DNA from: Tubiluchus corallicola
Lineage: Eukaryota > Priapulida > Priapulimorpha > Priapulimorphida > Tubiluchidae
Direction of reading: 5' to 3'
NCBI GenBank assembly: GCA_030141605.1
Contig: JAQGDQ010000165.1
Location: 156,001 to 220,000 of the forward strand
DNA length: 64,000 nt
Shown in pieces: positions 37,081-47,445 of this stretch. Under the pieces are notes generated by a model, which saw only the letters and a program-made list of their open reading frames with translations, had not been told where the DNA came from and ran no database searches. The position numbers were made by a program, and so were the translations under genes. How positions within the stretch are numbered: position 1 is the first letter of the stretch; each line of letters starts with the position of its first letter.

Positions 37081-37128
37081 CCTATTTTATATGTGATTTT
37101 ATAATATCTAATATTTTGCTTATAATAG

Positions 37129-37266
37129 GATTAACTCCACTCTATGCTTGTCGACCAAAATCTTACATAGATCCGCATACATATGAAGATCCAAGCCTTC
37201 TCATATCAGATTTTGCAAAGGAGATAGACCCTGGCGATGTGTTGATAGAAGCTGTCATTGGTGGAG
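37129..37266 (+). CDS. Eph: Eph receptor visible exon 8: juxtamembrane tyrosines and kinase start
   Basis: A 138-bp exon between tataatag and gtaagc, phase 1 in and out. It reads KSYIDPHTYEDPSLLI, then FAKEIDPGDVLIEAVIGGG. YIDP and YEDP are the two conserved Eph juxtamembrane tyrosines. In studied Ephs they inhibit the kinase until phosphorylated and then bind SH2 proteins. FAKEID and the first glycines of the ATP loop follow. The exon boundary falls inside the glycine loop. Confidence 0.97.
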
Positions 37267-37290
37267 GTAAGCTAACTGAAGATTTCAAAT

Positions 37291-37840
37291 TTAAAGGCAA
37301 AGCCTATTCTTTTGGGAAGGTGGGTTTATTTCAATGTTCGCGAAAAATATTAGAAGGATTTAGTAACGAAAGTGTGATAACGACTATTGTAATTAGCAAA
37401 ATCAGTTTAAAGTCGCGATCATTTCATGCTTGTGTGCTCCCATTTTGAACGCTCATTATTCCACCGCTGACGTTATTCAACGGCTGAAGGAAGCAGTGTG
37501 TCAATTTTCGTCAAAAGAGTAACAAGTTTTTACAAAAAGCAGATACTAATTTCGTAGTATTTTTGCATGAGCATTGGGTAAGCTGTAGTGTAAGCAGCAC
37601 ACGCTTACGGAAAACCATATGCGTTTACGAAAAGTCACGAAGCCCACCAGTTACGTCACAATGTTCAAGTGAATAACGGCTACCATCGCGCTTGAAAATA
37701 TCTATACAGCGGCAGTAGAAATTAACTTTATGCTTTGTAGACAGTTTTTTACAAATTTTTTTGTTATATTTTTCTAACTTTAAGTGATAACAGTAAAAAA
37801 AGTAAACCCAACATGCTAAGTGACTTGTCTTTTTCTTTAA
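37291..37840 (+). mobile_element. MITE family X, copy 4 (forward)
   Basis: A 550-bp element bounded by TTAA. Its left end ttaaaggcaaagcc starts 25 bp after a kinase exon. The right end is cttgtctttttctttaa. It is the most complete forward copy and is inverted relative to copies 2 and 3. Confidence 0.8.
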
Positions 37841-37932
37841 GGTGGACTTGACCACCATGCTGCTTTGCATAACAGTGAAGCTGATTATATTTTTGTTGTG
37901 TTTCTTTCTATAAGCAGTAAATTTTCTTCTAG

Positions 37933-38112
37933 GTGAGTTTGGAGATGTGTGCAGGGGTCGGTTATATGGCAAAATGAACATACCTGTAGCAATTAAGACC
38001 TTAAAAGTGGGCGCTTCTGAACGGTCTAAACGAGACTTTCTCTTAGAAGCCAGCATTATGGGCCAGTTCGATCACTCAAATGTAATCAAGCTAATTGGAG
38101 TAGCCACAAAAA
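37933..38112 (+). CDS. Eph: Eph receptor visible exon 9: kinase N-lobe
   Basis: A 180-bp exon between tcttctag and gtgagt, phase 1 in and out. It completes the ATP loop (GGG joined to EFGDVCRG), then has the catalytic lysine in VAIKTLKVG and the helix C glutamate in [16 protein letters not shown]. [13 protein letters not shown] is a near-invariant Eph stretch. It ends LIGVATK. All N-lobe catalytic residues are present. Confidence 0.97.
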
Positions 38113-38272
38113 GTGAGTTGCCGACAGACCTATATAAATGTTTTTTTACAGCAATCTTAATTATGTTTGTTGCTCAGATTCTTTCTACTTCATGAATATT
38201 GTCAGTTAAAAGGTAAAATGCAAAACTTGCAAACTAGAATAATGCAAAAATATTAAAATGCAGTGTCTTCTA

Positions 38273-39072
38273 ACGACGCGTTCAGACCAGCATGTTTTCT
38301 CGTCAAGTAAACTTGCCAATTTAACTCGCCAAGCAAGTAAGTACTTACAAGAGTGTTCAGACTAGGGAACAAAACTTGCTGCGAGTTACTCGACGACAGT
38401 ACGCGCGAGCAAGCTGACACTCATTTCTCTATTCACTACGAGAAGTGTCGAAAGTAACTCGCCAAGCAAGTAAATACGTACAAGAGTATTCAGACTAGGG
38501 AACAAAACTTGCTGCGAGTTACTCGACGACAGTAAGCACGAGCAAGCTGACACTCACTTCTCTATTCACTACGAGAAGTGTCGAAAGCAACTCGCCAAGC
38601 AAGTAAATACGTACAAGAGTATTCAGACTAGGGAACAAAACTTGCTGCGAGTTACTCGACGACAGTAAGCACGAGCAAGCTGACACTCACTTCTCTATTC
38701 ACTACGAGAAGTGTCGAAAGCAACTCGCCAAGCAAGTAAATACGTACAAGAGTATTCAGACTAGGGAACAAAACTTGCTGCGAGTTACTCGACGACAGTA
38801 AGCACGAGCAAGCTGACACTCACTTCTCTATTCACTACGAGATGTATCGAAAGTAACTCGCCAAGCAAGTAAGTACGTACAAGAGTGTTCAGACTAGGGA
38901 ACAAAGCTTGCTATGAATTACTCTCAGTTCTCTATTCACTGCCAGAACTATCAAAAGTAACTCGCCAAAGCCTTCACACTAGACAGTAAATCAGCTCGCA
39001 GCAACTCGCAAAGCAGTCCAAACTTCCGAATTTGCTGTTAGAGAGAAAACTCGCTAGTCCGAACCCGGCCTG
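38273..39072. mobile_element. MITE family Z, copy 2, enlarged by an internal 133-bp tandem array
   Basis: The ends match family Z: cgcgttcagaccagc on the left and gagaaaactcgctagtc on the right. Inside, aactcgccaagcaagta recurs at 38,323, 38,456, 38,589, 38,722 and 38,855, giving periods of 132-133 bp, with a shorter sixth at 38,959. Inner units are nearly identical and outer ones more diverged. Confidence 0.85.
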
Positions 39073-39281
39073 TTTCGTTGCCTGATATTACTCTACATAA
39101 GTTATAATGTCTCATGAAGGAAGTCGTAAAGTACCAAGCTTCTGAAATAATATTCTCTTCCGAGATATCTTCTAATTTCAGTCTTTGGAATAGCTATTTA
39201 AATCTCTAAAAGATAATTGCCTATTTTCGAAATAAACATGTATTCATCTTCACTGGCTTAACTAATTGCTTTTGGTTTTAG

Positions 39282-39442
39282 CTACGCCAGTTATGATTAT
39301 AACAGAATTAATGGAGAATGGTTCACTAGATCTTTTTCTACGTACAGTAGACGGACAACTACAGTGTATACAGTTAGTACACATGCTACATGGGATAGCC
39401 TCAGGAATGGCTTACTTAGCTGATATGGCATATGTCCATAGG
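39282..39442 (+). CDS. Eph: Eph receptor visible exon 10: kinase hinge to HR of the catalytic loop
   Basis: A 161-bp exon between ggttttag and gtaaag, entering in phase 1 and leaving in phase 0. It reads [19 protein letters not shown], the hinge with a threonine gatekeeper as in other Ephs. It then gives [17 protein letters not shown]. The exon ends between HR and DLAARN of the catalytic loop. Confidence 0.96.
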
Positions 39443-39566
39443 GTAAAGCTAAAGTTTCTTATTTTTTGTTACCTTCTCGTTTCTTCTTTATCTCAGTTCT
39501 GTAAGTAACTTGTGCTCTGTCCTAGTCTCTGTCTGTATTCAGTTCTGTTCATATTTTCTCCATGTT

Positions 39567-39567
39567 T

Positions 39568-39645
<78 letters not shown>

Positions 39646-39708
39646 CTTCTCCCCCTCTCTCTCTTTCTCTCCTCTTTGCCTTTCTGTCTTACTTTCTCTC
39701 ACTTTTTT

Positions 39709-39750
<42 letters not shown>

Positions 39751-39752
39751 TC

Positions 39753-39785
<33 letters not shown>

Positions 39786-39788
39786 GCC
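39567..39788 (+). repeat. (CT)n polypyrimidine tract of about 220 bp
   Basis: Two long CT runs are separated by a mixed pyrimidine stretch, in the kinase intron 120 bp after the exon ending in HR. Pyrimidine-rich sequence continues to about 40,070. Leu/Ser-rich open frames across it are artefacts. Confidence 0.95.
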
Positions 39789-40160
39789 TTTTCTCATTCT
39801 TTGACTTCCTTATACCATTATTCCAATTTTAACCTCTTCTTACAGCTTTCTTTCATTCTTCCTTTTCTACATTTTCTTTTTCTCTGTTTTGCTTTTTGCA
39901 TCTTCTTTTTTCATTTCTCTCCAATATTTTTTGGCTTTTTTCGAACTTTTCTTTTTCTAGTTCTCTCCCATTCTGTTTGTTTTTCCTTTCCTCTTCATCC
40001 CTCCCTTTATTCTTTTTCCTTAGTATCTTTCTTCATTCTTATTTTTGTGTGTTTTTCAATTCATTCTTCCGATTTCTATGTATTATGAATTTCAGAAGTA
40101 TCATTGCAAAATATAATTATATTTTAACAGTTAAATATAAGCATTACATTATCGTTTCAG

Positions 40161-40274
40161 GATTTGGCAGCCAGAAATGTACTTATTAATGAAAATTTGT
40201 GCTGCAAGATCTCAGATTTTGGACTGAGCAGAGAAATGGAATCAAATAAAACAGACTGTGTTTATACTACCATA
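40161..40274 (+). CDS. Eph: Eph receptor visible exon 11: catalytic loop and DFG
   Basis: A 114-bp exon between cgtttcag and gtaagt, phase 0 in and out. It reads [10 protein letters not shown], so HRDLAARN is intact across the splice, then [12 protein letters not shown], the metal-binding DFG. The activation loop VYTTI carries the conserved autophosphorylation Tyr. The kinase is predicted active. Confidence 0.97.
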
Positions 40275-40469
40275 GTAAGTACTTATTGAAATGCTGTAAA
40301 ACCCAGAAAGCTATTTTTCTTTCCAGTCACTAATTATTTTGTGCAGCAAAATGGCAAAGGGAACAGCTATATTATGTGTCAAGTTGTGTACATGTGCTAG
40401 ATTTTGTGCTCGTGAGTGAAAAATGTACAAAAAATAGTTAAAATTTTCAGTTTATGAAATGCTTATAAA

Positions 40470-40845
40470 TTTGAACATTTTGTGCCAGATGTGTAGGTCT
40501 GTCTGAACATTTTTTGCCAGATGTATTCGTCTGTTTGAACATTTTATGCCAGATGTGTGGGTCTGTCTGAACATTTTTGCCAGATGTGTGGTTCTGTTTG
40601 AACATCTTATACCAGATGTGTGGGTCTGTCTGAACATTTTTGCCAGATGTGTGGTTCTGTTTGAACATCTTATACCAGATGTGTGGGTCTGTCTGAACAT
40701 TTTATGCCAGATGTGTTCATCTGTCTGAACATTTTTTGCCAGATGTGTGTTTCTGTTTGAACATCTTATATGCCAGATGTTTTCATCTGTCTGAAAATTT
40801 TATTCCAGATGTATGGGTCTGTCTGAGCGTGTTATGCCAGAGGAC
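40470..40845 (+). repeat. 31-33-bp minisatellite, about 12 copies
   Basis: The unit is gaacattttatgccagatg followed by tgtgggtctgtct. Units alternate between a gggtctgtct and a ggttctgttt ending in the middle of the array, giving a partial dimer pattern. It lies in an Eph kinase intron. Confidence 0.9.
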
Positions 40846-41070
40846 TTTAATCGTTTTCTTACTGTCAGTTCATTGAGCTGCCTCAGAGCCTTAGTACTTT
40901 GGTGTGAAATTTTGGAACTAGTGCTAATACACTGAAAAAAAAACAGTCTATTATCAGGAAAGTGAGGTGGTACTGAAATTTTCATGTTTCAAAGTTTCTG
41001 CTAAAAAGTTTCATGTAGAAGTAGCAGTCAGAAAGTTTAACATTTAAACAACAGGGACATTTATGTCAAC

Positions 41071-41690
41071 TCTCTCCTGTGCTCTATTTATATCATCATG
41101 TATTATGATGATATGGCTTTTGCTGAGCTCTGAGGCAAGGTATCTAACTGATACTGTCCAAGCTGCAGAAATGGTCCTAGCCCCCACAGATTCTCTCCTG
41201 TGCTCTATTTATATCATCATGTATTATGATGATATGGCTTTTGCTGAGCTCTGAGGCAAGGTATCTAACTGATACTGTCTAAGCTGCAGAAATGGTCCTA
41301 GCCCCCATAGATTCTCTCCTGTGCTCTATTTATATCGTCATGTATGCTAATGATATGGCTTTTACTGAGCTCTGAGGCAAGGTATCTAACTGATACTGTC
41401 CAAGCTGCAGAAATGGTCCTAGCCCCCACAGATTCTCTCCTGTGCTCTATTTATATCGTCATGTATGTTAATGATATGGCTTTTACTGAGCTCTGAGGCA
41501 AGGCATCTAACTGATACTGTCCAAGCTGCAGAAATGGTCCTAGCCCCCACAGATTCTCTCCTGTGCTCTATTTATATCGTCATGTATGCTGATGATATGG
41601 CTTTTACTCAGATCTTAGATGAGGCGTCCAACTGATACTGTCCAAACTGGAGTAATGGTCCTAGTCCCAAAATTTGCAGATTTGCACAGA
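41071..41690 (+). repeat. 121-bp tandem repeat, five copies, with a YxDD-like reading
   Basis: The unit start tctctcctgtgctcta falls at 41,071, 41,192, 41,313, 41,434 and 41,555, exactly 121 bp apart. In one frame every unit gives a YIxMYxxDMAF box. The fifth reads YIVMYADDMAF and continues open to SN before a stop. This resembles the FxDD/YADD active-site motif of LINE reverse transcriptases. I infer that a retrotransposon fragment was amplified in tandem. Stops and the 121-bp period rule out translation of the array. Confidence 0.8.
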
Positions 41691-41918
41691 AAAATGTATT
41701 TGTTATTTTGTCTTTTGTTGTTGCTGTGATTGTCACCATCACTGTTGCTGAATGTTATTCACAATAAGTTTCTCTTTGAAGATATAGCCGATGAGTTCCG
41801 TATTGAACTAAAAAAAGCAATTCGTATTAAGTCCTAGCCAATAGGGGATAGATTACAATTTCCAATGAAAACATTGCAAAACCCTTTGCTTGAAACACAT
41901 TGTTTATTCTATTTGCAG

Positions 41919-42113
41919 GGAGGGAAAATTCCGATCCGTTGGACTGCACCGGAAGCTATAGCGTACCGGAAGTTCACAACAGCAAGCGATATATGGTCAT
42001 ATGGAATTGTTATGTGGGAGGTTATTTCATATGGTGAGCGGCCATATTGGAATTGGTCTAACCAGGATGTTGTCAAAGCTGTGGAGAGAAATTATCGGCT
42101 TCCCCCTCCAATG
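41919..42113 (+). CDS. Eph: Eph receptor visible exon 12: kinase C-lobe
   Basis: A 195-bp exon between tatttgcag and gtaagt, phase 0 in and out. It reads [19 protein letters not shown] (P+1 loop and APE), then [19 protein letters not shown] and [15 protein letters not shown]. These are almost identical to other Eph kinases. The only unusual choice is NW in PYWNWSNQ, where DM or EM is common. Confidence 0.97.
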
Positions 42114-42400
42114 GTAAGTTACACTCGACCATGATTAAAAATTGTTGCTGATTACCATATCTGAAGATTGGTGTCTCTCAAGTAGTTCAAATGCTTTTAA
42201 TTTAATTAAATTTTCTTCTCTAACTAAATTAAGAGTTCTTCAACATTGTACTTTTATAATATAAATGTTAAATGTGCAACAATTAGCGTAATTAGGTTAA
42301 TTAGCCCAAATGCCACTGTTAACAAAATATTTTAGAATAAATGTGGCACTGATGGATTGTGAGCTACAAGGAGGAAATCTTAGGCCTGCTCTGTCATGCT

Positions 42401-42473
42401 GGGCTGGTAGCTTAGGTAGTAGAGCATGGGAGTACTAATCTTAGGTCTTGGGTTCAAATCCCAAACTAACCCA
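42401..42473 (+). mobile_element. tRNA-Lys-like sequence (tRNA pseudogene or SINE head)
   Basis: 73 bases fold roughly as a tRNA: acceptor gggctgg pairs with ctaaccc apart from one mismatch, the D arm is gctt/agagc, and the T arm contains gggttcaaatccc. The sequence around the anticodon stem (catgggagtactaatct) resembles tRNA-Lys, but the loop would give ACT and two stem pairs are G-U. It lies sense in an Eph intron. Probably a degraded tRNA-derived insertion. Confidence 0.55.
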
Positions 42474-42740
42474 CAATTTTTCAGTGTTTCCTTTTTCCAA
42501 CTCATTAGCCGCAATGGATAATAATTGGTAAAATAAGCCGCAATGGTTTGCAAAAATTCCAGCAATCACAGTCATAATTAATTAATGATATCGTTAGTTG
42601 CCAGCTGATTTGGGAAAGTATTGATACCATACTTCAGAACAAGTTTGTTTGCTCTGCGCTTGAATGACGCCGAGGATTATTGGTATTTTTAACCATTTTT
42701 TCTGCTAGATTTCTATGTTACACCTGTTTAACTATTTTAG

Positions 42741-42883
42741 GGTTGTCCCGATGCAATATATCAGATAATGTCTGACTGTTGGAATAAGGATCGAACACTG
42801 CGGCCATCTTTTGCAACAACTGTGTGCAACTTGCAAAATTTGATGCAAAAGCCGGAAAGTTTGAAGCAAGTTGCAAAATCCAG
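42741..42883 (+). CDS. Eph: Eph receptor visible exon 13: kinase end and SAM linker
   Basis: A 143-bp exon between actattttag and gtaatg, entering in phase 0 and leaving in phase 2. It reads GCPDAIYQIMSDCWNKD, then RPSFATTV, the closing helices with the invariant Arg. The linker LMQKPESLKQVAKS follows; Eph kinases commonly have a P-x-S-L here. It leads into the SAM domain. Confidence 0.95.
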
Positions 42884-43189
42884 GTAATGTGAGCATTAAA
42901 AACAAAAAAAAAGATGAATTATAATGAAAGGAAAAAAGGAAAAACTCTAATTTTTTTGCATATAAAATACAGTATATATGTATATGTATATATGTATGTA
43001 TAAAATATATGTATAAAATTTTTCATTTTGACCGTGACTCATTTTATACAGCAATGAGTCTTAATTAAATTAAACATTTTCAAAGAAATGTCTGCAAAAA
43101 GTAAGATCATTGCCAATAGGTGTCTCTGCCTGATGGCTGCCGTCTTTTTAAACATAACAACAACTGAAAACTAGATTATTTTTGAACGT

Positions 43190-43880
43190 GATATGCTAAT
43201 TAGGTTAAAACATTAAACATTAAAGCTTCCCCGATCAGGAATATGCTGGTTTAGTTACTTTCGAAGATGATATGCTCATTGTAAAATGCTCATTAGCTTA
43301 AAATATTAAACGTTAAAGCTCGCCTTGATAATGAATGTGTTGTTCTGGTTACTTTTGAACATAATAATATTCTCATTGCTAAATGCTTATTAGGTTAAAA
43401 CATTAAACATTAAAGTTCGCACTGATAAGGCATACATTGAACATGACAATATGCTCAGTATGTTAAAACATTAAACAATAAAGCTTCCCCCATCAGGAAT
43501 ATGTTGGTTTAGTTACTTTCGAACATGATATGCTCTTTGTAAAATGCTCATTAGCTTAAAACATTAAACGTTAAAGCTGGCCCTGATAGGTAATGTGTTG
43601 TTCTGGGTACTTTTGAACATAATTCTCATTGTTAAATGCTCATCAGGTTAAAAAATTAAACCTTAAAGCTCGGTTTGATAATGAGTGTGTTGTTTTGTTT
43701 ACTTTTGAGCATAATAATATTCTCATTGTTAAATGCTCATTATGTTAAAACATTAAACGTTAAAGCTCGCCCTGATAAGGAACATATTGGTCTGGTTACT
43801 TTTGAGCATAATGTGCTCATTGTTAAATGCTCATTAGGTTAAAATATTAGACATTAAAGAACACCTTGCAAGGAACATGT
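43190..43880 (+). repeat. About eight diverged tandem repeats of ~95 bp
   Basis: The word ggttaaaacattaaac, or a close form, recurs at roughly 95-bp spacing (near 43,205, 43,295, 43,395, 43,455, 43,555, 43,650, 43,745 and 43,835), each followed by ttaaagct and a gttacttttgaac block. The units are old and uneven in length. Confidence 0.75.
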
Positions 43881-44005
43881 TGGTTAGATCTGAAACTATG
43901 GATTAGTTGTAATGCAATTTTATAATTAAAATGAGTGTCTCCTCACAGGATTATTTGTTACACTTGCAGTTTTTTATGTGAATTGATACCTGATATTTTC
44001 TGCAG

Positions 44006-44162
44006 GTTTGAGGATGGTTATGATCCTCTTTCTTCTAAGTACTTCCATAATTTTAGCTCAGTGGACGAGTGGTTGGACAGCATTAAAATGGGCAGGTACA
44101 AGGAATTATTCCATGAAAATCAATTTACAACACCTGAAAACATATCCACTTTAAATGAAAAG
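44006..44162 (+). CDS. Eph: Eph receptor visible exon 14: SAM domain, first part
   Basis: A 157-bp exon between ttctgcag and gtatgt, entering in phase 2 and leaving in phase 0. It reads FHNFSSVDEWLDSIKMGRY, then KELFHENQF. The IKMGRY segment with its conserved Tyr is typical of Eph SAM domains, which mediate oligomerisation and adaptor binding. Confidence 0.95.
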
Positions 44163-44589
44163 GTATGTTGCATTTACAGCCCCATTCTCTCTCTCCTCCT
44201 CTTAATTTCTCTTTCTTCTTTCCTTTTCTATTTCCATCTTTCTATCTCTCACATTCTGTTGTTTTGCTATTGTGTTCTTTTCCCCTGTCTCTCTGTCTGT
44301 CTGTCTGACCATCCACCTGTCCATTTGCCCTTGCCAAAATCAACCATCCACTCACCTGCCTATGTGTTGATCTATCTGTTTATCTATCATCTATCCATCA
44401 TTCTTCAGGCTGTCCTTTCATTCTTCCATCCATCCATCCATCCATCAATCCATATATCCATCCATCCATCTCTCTTTCTCTCCCTTGTTTTTCTCTGGTT
44501 TTTTCTCATCCCCCTCTCTTCTTTCCCTTTTCATCCTTCATTTTCAGGCTCATTTGATTTTTAGGATTTAACATTTTCCTGTTTTGCAG
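44163..44589. repeat. Pyrimidine-rich intron with CCAT repeats
   Basis: CT-rich intron with a catccatccatcc stretch at about 44,425-44,470. The preceding exon's frame stays open through it by composition but is ended by normal splice sites. Confidence 0.7.
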
Positions 44590-44709
44590 GAGCTCAGCAG
44601 AATTGGAGTAACACTTCCGGGTCATCAGAAAAAGCTCATGTCAGCTGTACATCACCTCAGAGATCAGCTCAGTCAGACTGTTGGCACTGATCACAGCTTC
44701 CTCGTTTAG
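44590..44709 (+). CDS. Eph: Eph receptor visible exon 15: end of SAM domain and C-terminus
   Basis: A 120-bp exon after gttttgcag, phase 0, with TAG at 44,707-44,709. It reads ELSRIGVTLPGHQKKLMSA, which matches the Eph GVTLxGHQKKI helix. The protein ends HSFLV. Phe at -2 and Val at 0 fit a class II PDZ-binding motif, as found in many Eph receptors. Confidence 0.96.
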   Translation, partial: ELSRIGVTLPGHQKKLMSAVHHLRDQLSQTVGTDHSFLV

Positions 44710-44935
44710 CTCAAAAGTTGAAACTATTACAACTTCAAGTGGGATCAATAATCTATTAAATTGGGATCAAAAGACTGAATATTATTTATTAAAATACTTT
44801 CATGACCAGGTTGTCCTTGCATTCATAGAATATGAAGTGTGCTAAATTATTAATTTACTGTTAATCTAAAACAGGTTGGAATATGTTGCTAAAATAACAG
44901 ACTCTGATATTATTGCTGCCTTTGAGAATATGAAC

Positions 44936-44941
44936 AATAAA
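44936..44941 (+). promoter_or_regulatory. Candidate polyadenylation signal AATAAA for the Eph gene
   Basis: The first perfect AATAAA after the Eph stop lies about 227 bases downstream. No transcript evidence is available here. Confidence 0.5.
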
Positions 44942-45012
44942 CATAACAGAGAAAGGCAAAGATTCCAATAGGAAAATACTGAAAGGAGTAGTATACGGAG
45001 ATCTTATAGTGT

Positions 45013-45320
45013 AACGGCGTGTTTAGATCAGAGTTTTTTGTCGTCAGTTCTCTCTCTGACAGCATACTCGCTTGTGTGAACTGCTTTGCAAGTTACTGTC
45101 AGCAGTTGCAAACTTTCTGACAGCTGCTGTGAGTTACTGTCTAGTGTAGATGCCTCGGAGAGTTACCCTTCTTACAGTGAATAGAGAATTGAGGGTGAGC
45201 TCACTTACTTACTGTTGGAGAGTAACTTGCAGCAAGTTTTGCTCTTTAGTCTAACCACGCTTACGAGTTACTTGTCAAGTGCTTGGTGAGAAAACTGGCT
45301 AGTCTGAATGTGTCGTAAGT
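45013..45320. mobile_element. MITE family Z, copy 3
   Basis: About 308 bp with ends cggcgtgtttagatcagag and, in reverse, cgacacattcagactagc. The interior gtgtgaactgctttgc and gagagtaact words match copy 1. It lies just downstream of the Eph gene. Confidence 0.7.
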
Positions 45321-45751
45321 GATAACCATTTCAGCATTCTATTTAATTTGAAAGTTCTTGAGATTGATTTCTGGATTATCATAAATTAAACCTTTTCTCT
45401 GCTCAATGATACATCTTGCAGAAGGCAAAATATGTAAACTTTTTACATGCATTTAAAATGATAAATATATAAGATGCAGTTATTCAGACTTGTAACTGCG
45501 AAATTTCTGTATCTGAAAATTAGAATTAAACTTTGTCATAATTATGTCAAATGCAAACAAAATAACTTTTGTAATAAGTTCATAGCTAGTGAATGATAAC
45601 TGTACATATATTCAACAACATAGGCCTGCATTAATTTTTAGGGCAGTCAATGTTTGTATATTTGTAGATAATTGATATATAAAGTAAGTTATGAAATGAG
45701 GAGACGTTTAATGTGGCTTTGGGGAAAGAATGTTAAAAAAAACTTTGTACA

Positions 45752-46117
45752 TAAGCTTTTTCACAGTTTTGTTGACACATGCACACATGCAGTTGCTGTA
45801 GGTCAAAAGTTAAGTGTACCACGCAAAGTATCTTAACTACAATTGTCACGTGGGTAAAGCAAGGCCATCTGCCGCAATCACTTCAATAGTTTTATTTAGG
45901 ATTTAGTTATTTATGCATTAATCTGTGTGCAAAGGATTTTGCTTGGGAACAATAAAAAATGAACTAGGTAAAGTTCTAGCTAGTTGTTAAAACTGCTACT
46001 AGTATTGCAGCATGTGCTGCGAGGTGTTGTCACGTGTACACAAATGCGTTGTCTGGAACACTTAACCTTTGACCTTTTCACGATCAGCGTCATTCGATGG
46101 AGCTGTGAAAAGGCTTA
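45752..46117 (+). mobile_element. TA-flanked MITE, copy D
   Basis: A 366-bp element that starts TA-agctttttcacagtt and ends agctgtgaaaaggct-TA. Inner inverted block and body are shared with copies A to C. Confidence 0.85.
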
Positions 46118-46904
46118 TTGTTGTGTCTTCATGTCACGTTTCATTTTGATGTGTTTGTTTTCGTGAACATTTTCAATGCTTCTCATTTATCACGATGTTA
46201 ACATAAATATGTTTGTACAAATTTGTGTTTGCCAATTACAGTAGTTTTCTGTGTAATTATATCCTTTGCAACTTTAACTGAAAAGGTGTCAATAAAATCT
46301 GTAAATTAGTGAATATGAGATACACACAAATAGTAACATGTGAATATAATATTTGTTGAAAATAAGATACTGCTCTTCTGAGATTTGTCACAGTCGTAAA
46401 AGAAGTCAAAATGCCCATAAATCTCAAAAATTATTTATTTTACTCAGGAACTTTCATCCCTTATGGATTTCATCAGCTGCACAGAAAGATACAATAAAAA
46501 AAATTACAGATAAAACTATATAAATAAAGGTGTAGAGTGCCAGTAAAATAAAGTGTACAAAAATTAAAAGACACAGTAAAATTACTAATAAAGAACACAA
46601 AATCTCAGTTAAACTGACAAATTTATCTGACATCCATTAGACAGCTAAGGTCTTGAAAGATAATCAAATGCGTGCCTATTGATTTAGTATCATGTAGAGT
46701 AAGTAACTACTTGTGGTACAGTCAGAAACAGATGGCTAGAGATTCTGTGGTGCATTAGTTGAACAAATGTTGACTAAAACTGATCTGAGATAAAAAAGTC
46801 AAAATTAAAAAAAGAAAAATATATGGATTGAAGCCAATAAATACCCGAGGTCTAATTTTTAGATTCAAAATTTAGTTGAAAATTTGCCAATCCTTATCAA
46901 TATT

Positions 46905-47445
46905 GATCACGTTTGTATATCTTAATCAGCTCTGCTTCATCCAATAATCGTTCTACATGATTTTTAGCTCTAAAAAAATAGACGCATTAAAAGGGGCTGA
47001 CGGCAATGTGTCATGGTTTTTATAATGTTCTCCCCAGGAGGAAGCAGCAGTTTGATTTTACAGTTTCGTATGTGCTCCATGAGACGATCTCTAACAAGTC
47101 GTTTGGTTTGCCCGACGTATTGTAGAATTCCTGGCAGATAAAACAGTGTAGTTTGTAAACAACGTTTTTTGTAGTGCAACGCCCATCCAGTCCTGAAAGA
47201 CAAACTATGCAAAGGGCACGTTTGCCTGCAGCACATGGAGTACATTGTAAAGCAGACCTTACAAAGTTTGTTTTTAAAGTATTGTTGTTTCGAAAAGTAA
47301 CTCTTACGTTCAGCTGGTGGTTTTTCACAATTTTGCGAATTTTAGCTGAAGTCGAGTCATTCACAAATGGAAGAACCAGAGTATCATCAAGCGTAAGTTG
47401 GAATGGTTTTTTTGATACAATTTTTCTGTGCATGTTTATTTCCAA
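46905..47445 (-). mobile_element. Penelope-like retroelement fragment with GIY-YIG endonuclease, copy A
   Basis: On the minus strand a frame from 47,445 gives LVLPFVNDSTSAKIRKIV, the usual linker after the reverse transcriptase in Penelope elements. Then come CTPCAAGKRALCIVC and a VVYKLHC strand. After a frame change near 47,130, YVGQTKRLVRDRLMEHIRN is the GIY-YIG core, with YVG, Arg and Glu-like positions. A further frame change leads to RAKNHVERLLDEAE. The reverse-transcriptase part is missing and the frame is broken at least twice. It is a dead retroelement. Confidence 0.75.

Noticed and set aside
39510-40088. 192-codon Leu/Ser/Phe frame
   Set aside because: It reads the (CT)n tract and its pyrimidine-rich continuation. 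Artefact.
42401-42473. Functional tRNA gene
   Set aside because: Acceptor-stem mismatch, two G-U pairs in the anticodon stem and an anticodon that does not fit the Lys-like body. Listed as a tRNA-derived remnant instead.
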